Counted from the stretch's first letter, positions 36,916-47,026 are shown. The stretch is 48,726 bases of DNA from Chloroflexota bacterium (GCA_021325095.1 JAJPHV010000077.1:1-48726); one strand, 5' to 3'. Notes: generated by a model from the sequence alone, not told the origin. Translations and numbers: made by a program.

Positions 36916-38166
36916 TTATGAGACACGCTTCAGGATCACGGTAGCATGATGTCCGCCTAAGGCATTGTTGTTGCACATCGCCACGCTGACATCCGCTGGC
37001 CGTGCGCGGTTGGGAACATAATCCAGGTCACACTCGGGATCCGGAACCCGATAATTGATTGTCGGATGAATCACGCCCCGGTCAATCGTCAGAGCGCATA
37101 CCGCTGTTTCCACCGTGCCAGCCGCCCCCATCGGATGTCCGAGCATACTCTTGGTCGAGCTAATCGGAATGCTGTACGCATACTCGCCGAACACCTGCTT
37201 GATGGACAGCGTTTCGATGGCATCGCCTTTGGTGCCCGCCCCGTGTGGGTTGATGTAATCCACCTCTTCAGGGCGCATTTCTGCATCGCGCAGTGCTATT
37301 TGCATAGCGATACGCCCCGGCTTGCCCGATGGATCGGGAATGGCAGGACTGCTAATGTCCGTTGACGTGCCATACCCCACGATCTCCGCATAAATATGTG
37401 CTCCACGCGCCTTTGCGTGTGCCAGACTCTCGATCACCAGCACGGCGACGGCCTCACTGTAGACCAGGCCCGTGCGGTTGGCATCAAATGGTTTGCTGGC
37501 TTCCGACGGGTTATCCTCGAATCCTAATGCCATCACTCCCATTGATTCCAACCCTGCGACCAGCGACTCTTCGATCAGCGCTTCGACGCCTCCCGTCAGC
37601 ACAACATCTGCGATGCCGTTGCGGATAAAACCGGCTGCCTCACCAACGGCCTGGGTCCCACTGACGCAGGCATTGGAGATCGTCAGGGATGGCCCTTCTG
37701 CACCGACCTCGCGAGCGATGTAATAACCAGGTAGATTGGGCAGCGAATTGAGCAGCGCAAAGGGGCCGATCCGCTTCTCGGGGAAGGGCATGATCTGGTG
37801 AATCCCCAACTCGTAACCGCCCAGGGTCGTCCCGATAACCGTTCCGACACGCTCCGCGATGGGGGCCAACTCCTCTTTGCTTAGACGGGCGTCCTGCATG
37901 GCCTGCCGGGCCGCGACCTGAGCAAGCTGCGAGTCCCGTGACATGCGTCGAGCTTCTTTCGATTCAAGGTGATCGGCTGGATTGAAGGCAATTTGTCCGG
38001 CAACTTTCACGCCAATGTTTTTGGGATCAAAGGCCATGATGCGCTGAATACCAGAACAGCCTGCCACCAGATTTTCCCAGGTTATTTGTGTATTCGGGCC
38101 AACGGGCGTGATCATACCAATGCCGGTAATCACGGGCCGTCGTTCGTCGGAGCAATTAATCGCCAT
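36916..38166 (-). CDS. Beta-ketoacyl-ACP synthase II-like protein (KAS)
   Basis: This is a 416-residue thiolase-fold condensing enzyme of FabF type. The catalytic Cys167 lies in SNACVSGTQAV, His308 in INPHGAGTKGD (usually HGTGT), and His344 in KSMLGHPMGAAG. The end reads NNALGGHHATVILKR, where FabF normally has GFGGTN. Those deviations suggest a paralogue for a special chain or secondary metabolite rather than the housekeeping FabF, but catalysis should be intact. No acyl carrier protein or fab gene is adjacent. It lies about 290 bases upstream, on the same strand, of the hydrolase-SnoaL and cupin genes. Confidence 0.85.
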   Translation of the reverse strand: MAINCSDERRPVITGIGMITPVGPNTQITWENLVAGCSGIQRIMAFDPKNIGVKVAGQIAFNPADHLESKEARRMSRDSQLAQVAARQAMQDARLSKEELAPIAERVGTVIGTTLGGYELGIHQIMPFPEKRIGPFALLNSLPNLPGYYIAREVGAEGPSLTISNACVSGTQAVGEAAGFIRNGIADVVLTGGVEALIEESLVAGLESMGVMALGFEDNPSEASKPFDANRTGLVYSEAVAVLVIESLAHAKARGAHIYAEIVGYGTSTDISSPAIPDPSGKPGRIAMQIALRDAEMRPEEVDYINPHGAGTKGDAIETLSIKQVFGEYAYSIPISSTKSMLGHPMGAAGTVETAVCALTIDRGVIHPTINYRVPDPECDLDYVPNRARPADVSVAMCNNNALGGHHATVILKRVS

Positions 38167-39066
38167 TATTGCGTTCCCCTATCATCGTGTTTGGTGGTCG
38201 ATTCGACGACACCAACTGCCAATCGAAATACTGCGCACGAAACACTGCGCACTCGAGCAGACGAATGGTCATGGATGAGCACACTCGTTATCAGCGGAAA
38301 TAACACCGAGAGGGGTCAGCCGATGCATCTAATCACTGGCGAGCAATCTCTGTATAGACCAGTCGTGCAGGTCGATCATGTGGCAGGTTCACACAGAAGG
38401 TCAGCACATACCTATCGCCCCATAGCGAGTTTCAGTCGCCGCCTTGAGCGCACTGCCAGCAGGAATTAGGCTCAATACCTTTAAGTTAAGGCGATATACC
38501 TCACCCCTTCCCTTGCCTCCTCTCCGCTGCGTAGAGAGGGGGAACCGACCGGCCCGGACTCCCCTCTCCACCTTGTGGAGAGGGGTTGGGGGTGAGGTAA
38601 ACTACCGCCCCTCACATCCTTATCTAAAAGGTATTGGAATCAGTCTGTACTTGTCACTTCAATGACGCTCCGAACCTGTTGGCCTCAACCGGTTGTGGTC
38701 TGGTTGCATCTGTTGACCACCCCGGTGTAGAGGGCTATATTTTATGTTAAGAGCTTGCATTCTGTGGTAGGTTGCGTAATGGGAGAAGCGAACGCCGCAG
38801 CGTCGCTTAGTCGAGTTCTCTGCCGAGAGCGCCAATAGCCGGGCAGGCCCATTCTTTTTGATGGCGGATACAGTGCCTTACGCGCTGATCGTCAACGTGT
38901 GGCCGAGCACGATGCTCAATCAGGGGTTTGCCAGGTGCACAGCTATACGGTCAGGCAGGGACGTTGTGTGCACCGGCCACGTCGAAGATTCCCTTTCGCA
39001 CAGCGACAACGCCGCCCTCACGGGAAAGATCGGTCTGCCCAGGGAGTGGAGAGGAGAGGACAAACG
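38167..39066. other. Long intergenic region (about 900 bases) carrying repeat copy C
   Basis: I see no gene that can be supported. A 48-codon ORF at 38323-38469 has GAGGGG upstream (MHLITGEQSLYRPVVQVDHV) but no family and an odd composition. The repeat copy C is at 38499-38600, flanked by the inverted decamers CAATACCTTT (38473-38482) and AAAGGTATTG (38627-38636). The segment after 38640 has no recognisable element. Confidence 0.4.
38499..38600. repeat. Dispersed palindromic repeat, copy C (full unit)
   Basis: It begins ACCTCACCCC, with hairpins around CCTCTCCGCTGCGTAGAGAGG and CCCCTCTCC...GGAGAGGGG, and ends GGGGGTGAGGT. It has the same two-hairpin layout as copy A at 5774-5867. Confidence 0.8.
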
Positions 39067-39423
39067 ATGTCAATTCGACTCAAGCGAGCCTATGAATCCC
39101 CGTCCGAATCAGATGGCTATCGCATCCTGGTTGATCGGCTATGGCCTCGAGGGCTATCCAAACAAAAAGCACGATTTGATTATTGGCTCAAGGAGATAGC
39201 GCCAAGCGCCGAACTTCGGAGATGGTTTAACCACGATCCAGAAAAATGGAACGAGTTCAAGAAGCGGTACTTTCGAGAGCTTGACAGCCGTCCAGAGATC
39301 GTCGATCAGCTCCTGCACTTTGTACGCAAAGGGGATGTTACTCTCGTCTTCTCCGCCAGAGACGAAAGCCACAACGACGCCGTGGCATTGAGGGAGTATC
39401 TTGCGAACCGAGGATTTCAATGA
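39067..39423 (+). CDS. DUF488 family protein
   Basis: This is a 118-residue protein of the DUF488 family (YeaO-like). The hallmark is YRILVDRLWPRGLSKQKARF (near 15-35), followed by WFNHDPEKWNEFKKRYFREL and a C-terminal FSARDESHNDAVALREYL. The family is widespread and functionally uncharacterised. The ATG at 39067 follows GGAGAGGA; the longer frame upstream is not protein-like. It stands alone before repeat copy D and is convergent with dnaN. Confidence 0.88.
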   Translation: MSIRLKRAYESPSESDGYRILVDRLWPRGLSKQKARFDYWLKEIAPSAELRRWFNHDPEKWNEFKKRYFRELDSRPEIVDQLLHFVRKGDVTLVFSARDESHNDAVALREYLANRGFQ

Positions 39424-39569
39424 GTACGGTAAACACAACTTCGGCTATTGGTGATAGGCAGGCTAACGGTGCTGTTGGCGAACCCCCGGAATCAGGCAGC
39501 AGCAAACCGTCCGAATTTGGTGGGTCGGGTGGTTTTCCTCAGACTGATGGTGTTGGCGAATCGGTCTTG

Positions 39570-39655
39570 GCCCTCACCCCAGCCCCTCTCCCACCGAGGA
39601 CGATGGGCTTTTTCCTCCCCTTTTCCCCTGCTGTGGGGAAAGGGGCAGGGGGACA
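39570..39655. repeat. Dispersed palindromic repeat, copy D (divergent)
   Basis: CCTCACCCCAGCCCCTCTCC followed by TTCCTCCCC...GGGGAAAGGGGCAGGGGG resembles the other repeat units but with a degenerate second half. It lies between the DUF488 and dnaN stops. An ORF here that overlaps the DUF488 stop reads through the repeat and is not a gene. Confidence 0.65.
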
Positions 39656-39702
39656 GATGGGATCTCGTTAAATCGATAAACCCGCTGGCCGCGCCCGCTG
39701 TC

Positions 39703-40839
39703 CTACCGCGTGACGGACATCGGCATCACGACGTACACAAAATCATCGCGTCCAAGCGGCTTGATCACACCGGGGCTGGATGCGCCGTTCGTTTCGAGCA
39801 CCACCTGGTCCTCCTTGATGACGCTTAACACATCGATCAGGTAGCGGACGTTGAACGACACTTCCAGGCCAGGGCCGTCCACCGACGCCTCAAGCACGCC
39901 CTCGTTGTCGCCCTTTTCCTGCGACTGCGCAATGACGTGCATCTGGCCGGGGACGAGATTGCTCTCGCCGGGTGTGATGCGCACCCTGGTCGTGTTGGCA
40001 GCGTCCCGCGCAAAAATCTCGGAGCGCTTGCAGGCACGCAGGAATTCACCCGTGTAGACCTGCGTGGTGGTGTTGTGGGCTTTGGGAATGATCTGCTCGT
40101 AGGGCGGAAACTTGCCATCGATCAACTGCGAGACAATGTCGGCGTTCTCCAGGTGGAACATCACCTGGCTGCGCCCCGGCGGGATCGACATGTAGACGTT
40201 CGTGTCATTTTCGCCGATAATGCGGCTGAGTTCGCCCAGTGTCCGGGCAGGGATAATCAGCGACACGGGCGAATCGACAGGCCGTTCAAGCTGCGCGGTG
40301 CGCAGGGCCAGCCGGTAGCCATCCGCACCCACCATCGTGAAGGTGTTCTTCTCAATGTTGACCAGGATACCCGTCAAGATCGGACGGTTGTCCTCTTTGG
40401 CAGCGGCAAAAACGACCTGTTCAATCATTTCCCGAAATGTTTCAGCAGGCACAGCAATACCGGTCTCAGCCTCGGCCTCCGGGACAACGGGAAATTCGCT
40501 GGCGTCGATCCCCTTGATGTTGGCCGTCGTCGCATTGCAGCGCATATTCAGCGTGTGTGTGCGCTCGTCGAGTTCCAGGTCCACGCGCTCCGGCGAGAGT
40601 GTGTTCACCAGGTCGGCAAACGTGCGGGCCGGCACGGTGATGGCGCCTTCGCCTTCAACCTTCGCGCCGATCCAGGTTGTAATACCCAGTTCGAGATTGG
40701 TGGCCGACAGCTTGAGACGAGTATCTTCTGCCGCAAGCAGCACGTTGCCCAAGACCGGCATGGAAGGGCGACTGCCGACGGCGCGCGTCGCAATGCCCAA
40801 CCCTTTGGCGAGGTTCTCCTGCAAAACGGATACGCGCAT
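39703..40839 (-). CDS. dnaN: DNA polymerase III beta subunit (sliding clamp)
   Basis: This is the beta clamp, 378 residues in three equivalent domains. The start MRVSVLQENLAKGLGIATRA, the domain-2 segment FAAAKEDNRPILTGILVNIE with GADGYRLALR, and the C-terminal YVVMPMSVTR match the family; the MPM-type C-terminal binding patch is complete. I chose the ATG at 40839 (AGGA 8 bases upstream); an ATG at 40848 would add three residues. dnaN is here without dnaA or recF, between a DUF488 gene and a lipoprotein gene. A -10-like TATACT is near 40880. Confidence 0.95.
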   Translation of the reverse strand: MRVSVLQENLAKGLGIATRAVGSRPSMPVLGNVLLAAEDTRLKLSATNLELGITTWIGAKVEGEGAITVPARTFADLVNTLSPERVDLELDERTHTLNMRCNATTANIKGIDASEFPVVPEAEAETGIAVPAETFREMIEQVVFAAAKEDNRPILTGILVNIEKNTFTMVGADGYRLALRTAQLERPVDSPVSLIIPARTLGELSRIIGENDTNVYMSIPPGRSQVMFHLENADIVSQLIDGKFPPYEQIIPKAHNTTTQVYTGEFLRACKRSEIFARDAANTTRVRITPGESNLVPGQMHVIAQSQEKGDNEGVLEASVDGPGLEVSFNVRYLIDVLSVIKEDQVVLETNGASSPGVIKPLGRDDFVYVVMPMSVTR

Positions 40840-40908
40840 AGATGCCATCCTGAATAGGTGATCAGCTAGATGTGTTGAAAGTATACAACAATTGTTTTTC
40901 TAGCGCCA

Positions 40909-41715
40909 TCAGCAGCCGTAGGGGATGGCGATATTGAAGGCTGTGCCCGTTTCGATCAGTTGGTAGGCCGCGCGTATCTGCCCGGTCAGCGGGCGACCTC
41001 CCTGCAAGATAGCGTTCTCGACGTTCAGTGTGATGTTGTATTCATACACGGCTTTATCGGCAGGCGATACCCACAGGTCGCCCGCCGCGATGGTGAATTT
41101 GCCACCCTGGCTCAGGTCGAGGGCTGGTGGTACAACGTCCTCCGGCAAAAAAGTATATTCCCACACCTTGAAATTGTTGGCTGTTTTGCGCTCGCCTACC
41201 GGGGTCGCGTTCTTCACGCCGCCGATCAGGCTGCCTGCCGAAAGGTCTGCGACCTTCGATTCTGCCGGGGCATCGTTCACTTTGGTGCAGACTTTGTTTT
41301 GATCGACCAGGTAATAATCATTACTGATGCGCACTCCTTCAACGTCGCGCTCAGTAGCGCCAAAAGCTGACCCCGATGCCTTCAGAATCACGCGCCGCTC
41401 GCCGCTTAATTCGTTGCTGAAGATCTCCGCACTGATCGATCCCTTTGTCTTCTCCTGGGAATCCGCGTAAACGCCGTCAAAACTGAGCGACACCACGTAG
41501 TGCCAGCTAGGCAAATTCGCCAGATTGTCGTCGATACGCGGAAACTGCACGCTGCGTTCGAAGCCGGGCGGGGGCGCATTCTGAGTCAGGTACTGCGCTG
41601 TTTCCAGCATTTCGAGAGTCGTGACAGTAGGAATCGGCTTGGGCGCAGGCAGGCATCCGGTGGCAAGCGCGGCAATGCACAGGCAGGCCAGCAGACGGGC
41701 CAGGGTAAGGCGCAT
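40909..41715 (-). CDS. Lipoprotein of unknown function
   Basis: This 268-residue protein starts with a lipoprotein signal (MRLTLARLLACLCIAALATG with Cys21 as the lipidation site). The mature part is beta-rich; segments such as WHYVVSLSFDGVYADSQEKT and TAGDLWVSPADKAVYEYN-like strands suggest a LolA/LppX-type half-barrel, but that is a guess from pattern. GAGGAG lies 8 bases before the ATG. It is between dnaN and the histidine kinase and may be a stand-alone gene. Confidence 0.82.
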   Translation of the reverse strand: MRLTLARLLACLCIAALATGCLPAPKPIPTVTTLEMLETAQYLTQNAPPPGFERSVQFPRIDDNLANLPSWHYVVSLSFDGVYADSQEKTKGSISAEIFSNELSGERRVILKASGSAFGATERDVEGVRISNDYYLVDQNKVCTKVNDAPAESKVADLSAGSLIGGVKNATPVGERKTANNFKVWEYTFLPEDVVPPALDLSQGGKFTIAAGDLWVSPADKAVYEYNITLNVENAILQGGRPLTGQIRAAYQLIETGTAFNIAIPYGC

Positions 41716-41789
41716 AGCGAAGACTCCTCGACGAGCAGGTGTGAAGGGTCACCTGGCTTCATTATAGCTGACGCCAGCAGGAGCAAAAG

Positions 41790-43097
41790 TTACAACGTGC
41801 CGCGCGGCAGCGTAAAACTGAAACACGACCCTTTGCCGTGTTCGCTGCGCACCGAGATTTGGCCGCCATGCGCTTCGACCAGCCCCTTCGCAATCGCCAG
41901 CCCCAGGCCCGCGCCTCGCAGCCCCTGGTCGTCGCGGCTGCGCGATTTTTCGCCTCGGAAGAAACTGTCGAAAACGTGCGCCAGGTCTTCGGCGGCAATG
42001 CCTTCCCCCGTATCTTCAATCTCGACATGGATGGTATCCCCGACGCGCCATGCCTGCAACGTAACCGTACCGCCGGGCGGTGTATGCCGGAGCGCATTGC
42101 CCAGCAAATTGTCCAGCACGCGCTGAATCTTTTCCGGGGCCATCAGGACCGGATCAATGTCCGGCTCCACGTGCCCCTGAAGGGTGATACTTCGGCGTTC
42201 GGCCTGCGCCTGCATACTGCCCAACGTATCGGAGATCAGGTCGCGCAGCGAGGACGGTTCCAGATTCAAGATCAGCCGATTCGCATCCAGTTGCGCCAGC
42301 TCAAACAGGTCGTCAATCAGGCGGCTGAGGTGTCGGATTTCGCTCTGCGTGTTCTGTAAGTAGCGCTGCACCGTATCCGGGTCGCTGACTACGCCGTCGG
42401 CCATCGCTTCCAGCATGACACGGATGGAAGCCAGCGGCGTTCGCAGGTCATGTGATACCCAGGCAATCAGATCGCGCCGGGTCTGTTCCAGCGCTCGTTT
42501 CTGTGCATCCGCTTCTTCGAGGCGCGCCACCATGTTGTTGAACGTCGTCGCCAGCGAGGCCAGTTCGTCGCTGCCAGACATTTCGACGCGCACTGACAGG
42601 TCGCCCGCCGCGATCTGCTCCGCGCTGCGGGCCAGTTTATAGATCCGCTCCGCCAGCGCCGACGAAATGAAGAAGCCGAACGAGATGGCCGACAGGCCGG
42701 CGAAGATCAACAACAGCGTGGTCAGCACCAGATCGTGCTGCTGGATGAACATGAGCCGTGCCGTGACCCACACGTTCAAAAAGATCAACAGCACGGTCAG
42801 GATGATGGCGGCCAGCAGCGCCCACCGCAGGCTGCGGAACCAACTGATCAGTCCCCACTTGTACAGGGCGTAGGAGGCCAGCACCGTCAGCGCCCCGGTG
42901 GACGCCAGGAACAGCAGTAGCACCAGCACGTCGTGCGGCGGCGCTTCCAGCATCGGCCCGGCAATGATGATCACCAGACTGAGCGCCAGGAGCACGCCCA
43001 GGGCAAAGATCAGCAGGGGATGCTGCGTGGCAAAACGCGCAGCAGGCCGGACGCTGGCTCGGCTCGATCCGGAATCAGACCTCGAATTTGTAGCCAA
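41790..43097 (-). CDS. HAMP-domain sensor histidine kinase
   Basis: This is a 435-residue sensor kinase. Four or so transmembrane helices span residues about 25-145, followed by HAMP (about 145-200). The H-box is [12 protein letters not shown] with His near 217. The ATPase domain has the N-box [13 protein letters not shown], then DTGEGI and [18 protein letters not shown]. It has no extracytoplasmic sensor domain of size, so it may sense the membrane. The TTG at 43097 overlaps the end of the response-regulator gene by 23 bases, and no other plausible start lies before the first helix. It forms a pair with that regulator. Confidence 0.92.
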   Translation of the reverse strand: MATNSRSDSGSSRASVRPAARFATQHPLLIFALGVLLALSLVIIIAGPMLEAPPHDVLVLLLFLASTGALTVLASYALYKWGLISWFRSLRWALLAAIILTVLLIFLNVWVTARLMFIQQHDLVLTTLLLIFAGLSAISFGFFISSALAERIYKLARSAEQIAAGDLSVRVEMSGSDELASLATTFNNMVARLEEADAQKRALEQTRRDLIAWVSHDLRTPLASIRVMLEAMADGVVSDPDTVQRYLQNTQSEIRHLSRLIDDLFELAQLDANRLILNLEPSSLRDLISDTLGSMQAQAERRSITLQGHVEPDIDPVLMAPEKIQRVLDNLLGNALRHTPPGGTVTLQAWRVGDTIHVEIEDTGEGIAAEDLAHVFDSFFRGEKSRSRDDQGLRGAGLGLAIAKGLVEAHGGQISVRSEHGKGSCFSFTLPRGTL

Positions 43098-43794
43098 CGC
43101 CCCACACTGTCTGCACGAAAGTCGGATTGGCCGGATCGGGTTCGATTTTCTCGCGCAGCCGCCGGACGTGGACAGTCACGGTGCTGTCGTCGCCGTAAAA
43201 CTCCATACCCCACACCTGATCCAGCAGTTGGCTGCGCGTAAAGACCTGCCGGGGATGGCGCGCCAGGAACCACAACAGGTCGAATTCTTTGGCGGTCAGC
43301 GCGATGCTTGCACCATCCCGCACCGTGACGCTGCGGGTGCGCGGGTCGATACGCAGCGTCTCGAATACGATGGGTTTTTCGGGAAGATTGATGCTGGCGC
43401 CGCCTGCGCGCCGTAATACCGCCTTGACCCGCGCCACCAATTCCTGCGGGCTGAACGGCTTGGTCACGTAGTCATCCGCACCCACCGCGAATCCATTGAT
43501 CCGGTGCATTTCCTCAGACTTGGCAGTGAGCATAATGATCGGGATGCTGCCATCCACGCTCAGAGGCGCGTAGCCCGCCGGGTCGCGCAACTGGCGCGTG
43601 ATGGCGATGCCATCGACGCCGGGCAGCATGATGTCCAGAATGATCAGGTCGGGGGTGTGATCACGCAAGTAGGCGATGGCCTGGTGACCGTCGGCGGCTT
43701 CGTGCACGATGAAGCGTTCACGTTCCAGGTACTTGCGCACCACTTCCCGGATGGTTGGTTCGTCGTCCACGACGAGAACAATTTGTTGTGCCAT
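43075..43794 (-). CDS. OmpR/PhoB-family response regulator
   Basis: This is a 239-residue regulator. The receiver domain has the acidic pocket VVDDEP, the phospho-acceptor Asp54 in ILDIMLPG, and Lys near 115 in [10 protein letters not shown]. The C-terminal winged helix (about 140-235) includes [20 protein letters not shown] and [19 protein letters not shown] loop of extra residues ([13 protein letters not shown]) sits between beta-4 and alpha-3. It is immediately upstream of its kinase in a two-gene unit. A TATACT box lies 5 bases before the ATG, suggesting a leaderless mRNA. Confidence 0.93.
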   Translation of the reverse strand: MAQQIVLVVDDEPTIREVVRKYLERERFIVHEAADGHQAIAYLRDHTPDLIILDIMLPGVDGIAITRQLRDPAGYAPLSVDGSIPIIMLTAKSEEMHRINGFAVGADDYVTKPFSPQELVARVKAVLRRAGGASINLPEKPIVFETLRIDPRTRSVTVRDGASIALTAKEFDLLWFLARHPRQVFTRSQLLDQVWGMEFYGDDSTVTVHVRRLREKIEPDPANPTFVQTVWGVGYKFEV

Positions 43795-43817
43795 ATTCGC
43801 CAGTATACACGGAATCG

Positions 43818-43845
43818 TTACAATGGTCTTACGCTGCGCTATGAT
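43818..43845 (+). promoter_or_regulatory. Promoter candidate of the NarL-type sensor operon
   Basis: -35 TTACAA (43818-43823), a 16-base spacer and -10 TATGAT (43840-43845) lie 35 bases before the kinase ATG, in the gap shared with the divergent OmpR-type regulator. Confidence 0.5.
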
Positions 43846-43880
43846 TTAACGTTGACAACAAAGCCTGGCTGAGGGTGAAC

Positions 43881-46205
43881 ATGATGCTGAACAGGCCACG
43901 CCAACAGACCGCCCTCCGAGTGTTTCTACTTTATGTCGTCATGGCCGCGTGCTGGTTCATTGGTTCAAATCGGGTACTGCTCACCTTACTGCGCAGCAGT
44001 CCCCGGATATTCGACCTCCAGCTTGTCGCCGACTTTCTCTTCGTGGTCATCACCGGTTCAATCTGCTACCTGACCCTGCGCCGGATGCTGAACTACCTGC
44101 AACAATCCGCCGAGGCGCTGGCCGCCGAGCGCAATTTGCTGCGCACCCTGATCGACAATGTGCCGGAATATATCCTTGTCAAGGATAGAGCCAGCCGTTA
44201 CGTCCTCAACAACGCCGCACACCTGCGATCTCTTCATGTAACCAACCCAGAGGAAGTCATCGGCAAATCGGATGCGGATTTTTACCCGCCAGAGCTGGCC
44301 GCGCGCTATCTGGCCGACGATCAGATCGTTCTCAGTACAGGCCGGCCTTTCATTCATCGAGAGGAGCCGAGTCTTGACGATGCAGGCCGGCCCATTTGGG
44401 TATCGGCCACCAAAGTTCCCCTGCGGGCCAGTCAGGGCAACGTGACCGGGCTGGTAGAGATTGTTCGAGACATTACCGAGATCAAAGCTGCTCAGGAAGC
44501 CTTGCAGCGCGAGCACGATGAGCTTGAACGGCGCGTCCAGGAGCGAACGGCGGATCTGTTGAAGGCCAACGCCGACCTCAAGGCCCAGATCGCCGAGCGT
44601 GAACGGATCGAGGCCGAGTTGCAAGCCCGCCGGGCCGAACTGAATGCGCTGCTGGCTGCCATGACCGATTTTATCTTCGTGATTGACCGGCAAGGTCGCT
44701 ACGTCAAAGTTGCGCAGACCAACAGCGGGCAGGCTGGCAAATCGCACGGTGAACTGATCGGGAAAACCCTCTACCATGTCTTCCCGGCAGCACAGGCCGA
44801 CCAATTTATCGGACAGGACATTGCACGGGCGCTGGATATCCACCAGACGGTCAGCGCGGAATACAGCATGCACATCGACGGCAAGGAATACTGGTATTCC
44901 GCAGCTATATCTCCCCTGCCACCGGACTCGGTGGTGTGGGTGGCCCGCGACATTACCGAGCGCAAACGGATGGAAGAGGCCCTGCGTCAGGCTCACGACG
45001 AACTTGAACGCGCGAACCGGCTGTTGCAACAGGAGATCGCGGAGCGCACTCGTGTCGAAGCAGCCGAACGTGAACAGCGCACACTGGCCGAAGCGCTGCG
45101 CGATACGGCAGCAGCCCTCAACAGCACATTGAACTTTGATGAAGTACTGGATCGTATCCTGTCGAACCTGGATTGCGTGGTCAAGCATGACGTGGGCAAC
45201 ATCATGATGATCGAGGACGGGGTGGGGCGCGTGGTTCGGCAGCGCGGATACTCCGATCCGAACGACATTGCGTGGATACAGTCGCTTCGTCTTCCCATCC
45301 AGGAGACGCCCAATTTACGGCGGATGGTGGAGACGGGCAAGCCGGTGGTCGTGCCCGAAATCGACAAAGATGAATCCTGGATACGCCTCTCGGGGTCAAA
45401 CTGGCTGCGCTCCTATGCGGGCGCGCCCATCCGCCTGAATGGGGAGGTGATCGGCTTCATTGATATGGACAGCGCGACGCCGGGCTTTTTCAACGCCACA
45501 CATGCGGAACGATTGGCGGCGTTCGCCGACCAGGCCGCTATCGCCATCCAGAATGCGCGGCTGTACGAGCAGGCGCAGGTGTTGGCGGCTTTCCAGGAAC
45601 GCCAGCGCCTGGCCCGTGACCTGCACGACGCGGTGAGCCAGACGCTTTTCTCGGCCAGTGTGATCGCCGAATCGCTGCCACGCCTGCTCAAGCGTGATCC
45701 CATCAAGGCGCAGCATGGCCTGGTACAACTTCATCAGTTGACGCGCGGCGCGATGGCCGAGATGCGAACGCTGCTGCTGGAGCTTCGCCCCGCGCAGTTT
45801 GCAGGAGCCGACCTGGGGCAGCTCCTTCGCCAGCTTACCGAGGCGGTGACGGCTCGCCTCGACGCGGCGGTGTCGATCAACGTCGAGTGCAGCCAGCCCC
45901 TACCTGTGGAGGTCAAGATCGCGCTCTACCGCATGGCCCAGGAAGCGCTTAACAACGCTGCCAAACACGCGCGGGCCAGCCAGATCGCAGTCACCCTCGC
46001 CGCGTGCTCGAAACAGGTTGAACTCCGTATCCGCGACAACGGACGTGGTTTTGATCAGGCGGTAATCCGACCCGGACATCTCGGCCTGGAAATCATGCAA
46101 GAACGGGCCGCCGCTATCGGTGCGACCCTTACCATCCAGAGCCAACCTGGTCAGGGGACAACCGTCGTTGTGATCTGGACGGGCAGCAAGGAGGTCGAGC
46201 CATGA
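43881..46205 (+). CDS. PAS/GAF sensor histidine kinase, NarL-type (HisKA_3)
   Basis: This is a 774-residue kinase. Two transmembrane helices occur near the N-terminus. Two PAS domains (about 90-210 and 255-365) are each followed by the charged linkers EALQREHDELERRVQERT and ERANRLLQQEIAERT. A GAF domain (about 405-560) follows. The phosphoacceptor helix reads RLARDLHDAVSQTLFS, with His near 582, and the HATPase domain reads AQEALNNAAKHARAS and IRDNGRGFD. This is the HisKA_3 type of the NarX family. The ATG at 43881 follows GAGGG; an in-frame GTG at 43875 is a less likely alternative. It overlaps its regulator gene by 4 bases (ATGA). Confidence 0.93.
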   Translation: MMLNRPRQQTALRVFLLYVVMAACWFIGSNRVLLTLLRSSPRIFDLQLVADFLFVVITGSICYLTLRRMLNYLQQSAEALAAERNLLRTLIDNVPEYILVKDRASRYVLNNAAHLRSLHVTNPEEVIGKSDADFYPPELAARYLADDQIVLSTGRPFIHREEPSLDDAGRPIWVSATKVPLRASQGNVTGLVEIVRDITEIKAAQEALQREHDELERRVQERTADLLKANADLKAQIAERERIEAELQARRAELNALLAAMTDFIFVIDRQGRYVKVAQTNSGQAGKSHGELIGKTLYHVFPAAQADQFIGQDIARALDIHQTVSAEYSMHIDGKEYWYSAAISPLPPDSVVWVARDITERKRMEEALRQAHDELERANRLLQQEIAERTRVEAAEREQRTLAEALRDTAAALNSTLNFDEVLDRILSNLDCVVKHDVGNIMMIEDGVGRVVRQRGYSDPNDIAWIQSLRLPIQETPNLRRMVETGKPVVVPEIDKDESWIRLSGSNWLRSYAGAPIRLNGEVIGFIDMDSATPGFFNATHAERLAAFADQAAIAIQNARLYEQAQVLAAFQERQRLARDLHDAVSQTLFSASVIAESLPRLLKRDPIKAQHGLVQLHQLTRGAMAEMRTLLLELRPAQFAGADLGQLLRQLTEAVTARLDAAVSINVECSQPLPVEVKIALYRMAQEALNNAAKHARASQIAVTLAACSKQVELRIRDNGRGFDQAVIRPGHLGLEIMQERAAAIGATLTIQSQPGQGTTVVVIWTGSKEVEP

Positions 46206-46840
46206 CAGACAGACCACCGATCCGGGTGATGCTGGTCGATGATCACGACATGGTTCGAAAAGGGCTGGCGATGTTCCTGGATACCTTCGAGGACCTGAAA
46301 CTGGTCGGGGAGGCGTCGGGTGGGCATGATGCAGTGCGCCTTGCCAACACAATCCAGCCGGACGTGATCCTGATGGATCTGGTCATGCCCGACGGCGATG
46401 GCGTCACCGCAACGCGCCTGATTCGGGAAGCGCACCCCGAAATCCAGGTGATTGCCCTGACGAGTTTCAAGGAAGATGAACTGGTACGGGGAGCGCTTCA
46501 GGCCGGGGCCATTGGCTATCTGCTCAAGAATGCGACGATAGATGAGCTGGCCCAGGCGATTCGGGCTGCCAAATCGGGTAGGCCAACGCTGGCGGCGGAA
46601 GCGGCACAGGTGCTCGTTATGAGTGCAACACGCCCAGGGCCAGAATATCGCCTGACGGAGCGGGAGCGAGAAGTGCTGGCGCTGCTGGTCGAGGGCCTGA
46701 CCAACCGGCAGATTGCACAGCGCCTGACGTTGAGCCACAGCACAGTCAAATTCCATGTGAGCAGCATATTATCCAAACTCGGGGCGTCCTCCCGCACCGA
46801 AGCGGTCAGCCTGGCGCTGCAACACCGGCTGGTGTCTTAA
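46202..46840 (+). CDS. NarL/FixJ-family response regulator
   Basis: This is a 212-residue regulator with a receiver domain (Asp59 in LMDLVMPDG, Lys in YLLKNATIDEL). The LuxR-type HTH (about 145-205) reads LTEREREVLALLVEGLTNRQ, then LSHSTVKFHVSSILSKLG. Its start overlaps the kinase stop (ATGA), so translation is coupled and the pair forms a dedicated system. The sensed signal and targets are not seen in the window. Confidence 0.95.
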   Translation: MTDRPPIRVMLVDDHDMVRKGLAMFLDTFEDLKLVGEASGGHDAVRLANTIQPDVILMDLVMPDGDGVTATRLIREAHPEIQVIALTSFKEDELVRGALQAGAIGYLLKNATIDELAQAIRAAKSGRPTLAAEAAQVLVMSATRPGPEYRLTEREREVLALLVEGLTNRQIAQRLTLSHSTVKFHVSSILSKLGASSRTEAVSLALQHRLVS

Positions 46841-47026
46841 CCTGGTCAGATGACCAGGCCAACAAGCCAGGACAACTTCCTCCAAATGTCGGGTGTACAT
46901 CTGCTCGAATCGCTTTAGCCTTAAAGCATTCTGGCTGTGGCCGCCTGCCTGGTGGCCCAGTAAAGGCATCGGGGGCAGCTTGCCCACGCACGACTCGGAA
47001 TTGCAGGACATGGGTGGATGTAGGCT

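Noticed and set aside
38323..38469. 48-codon ORF with a GAGGGG ribosome-site-like sequence
   Set aside because: It has no recognisable family, promoter or neighbours, and chance ORFs of this size are common at this GC content.
39420..39671. 83-residue ORF overlapping the DUF488 stop (ATGA)
   Set aside because: Its second half translates repeat copy D and the first half has no protein character beyond low complexity; the overlap looks accidental.
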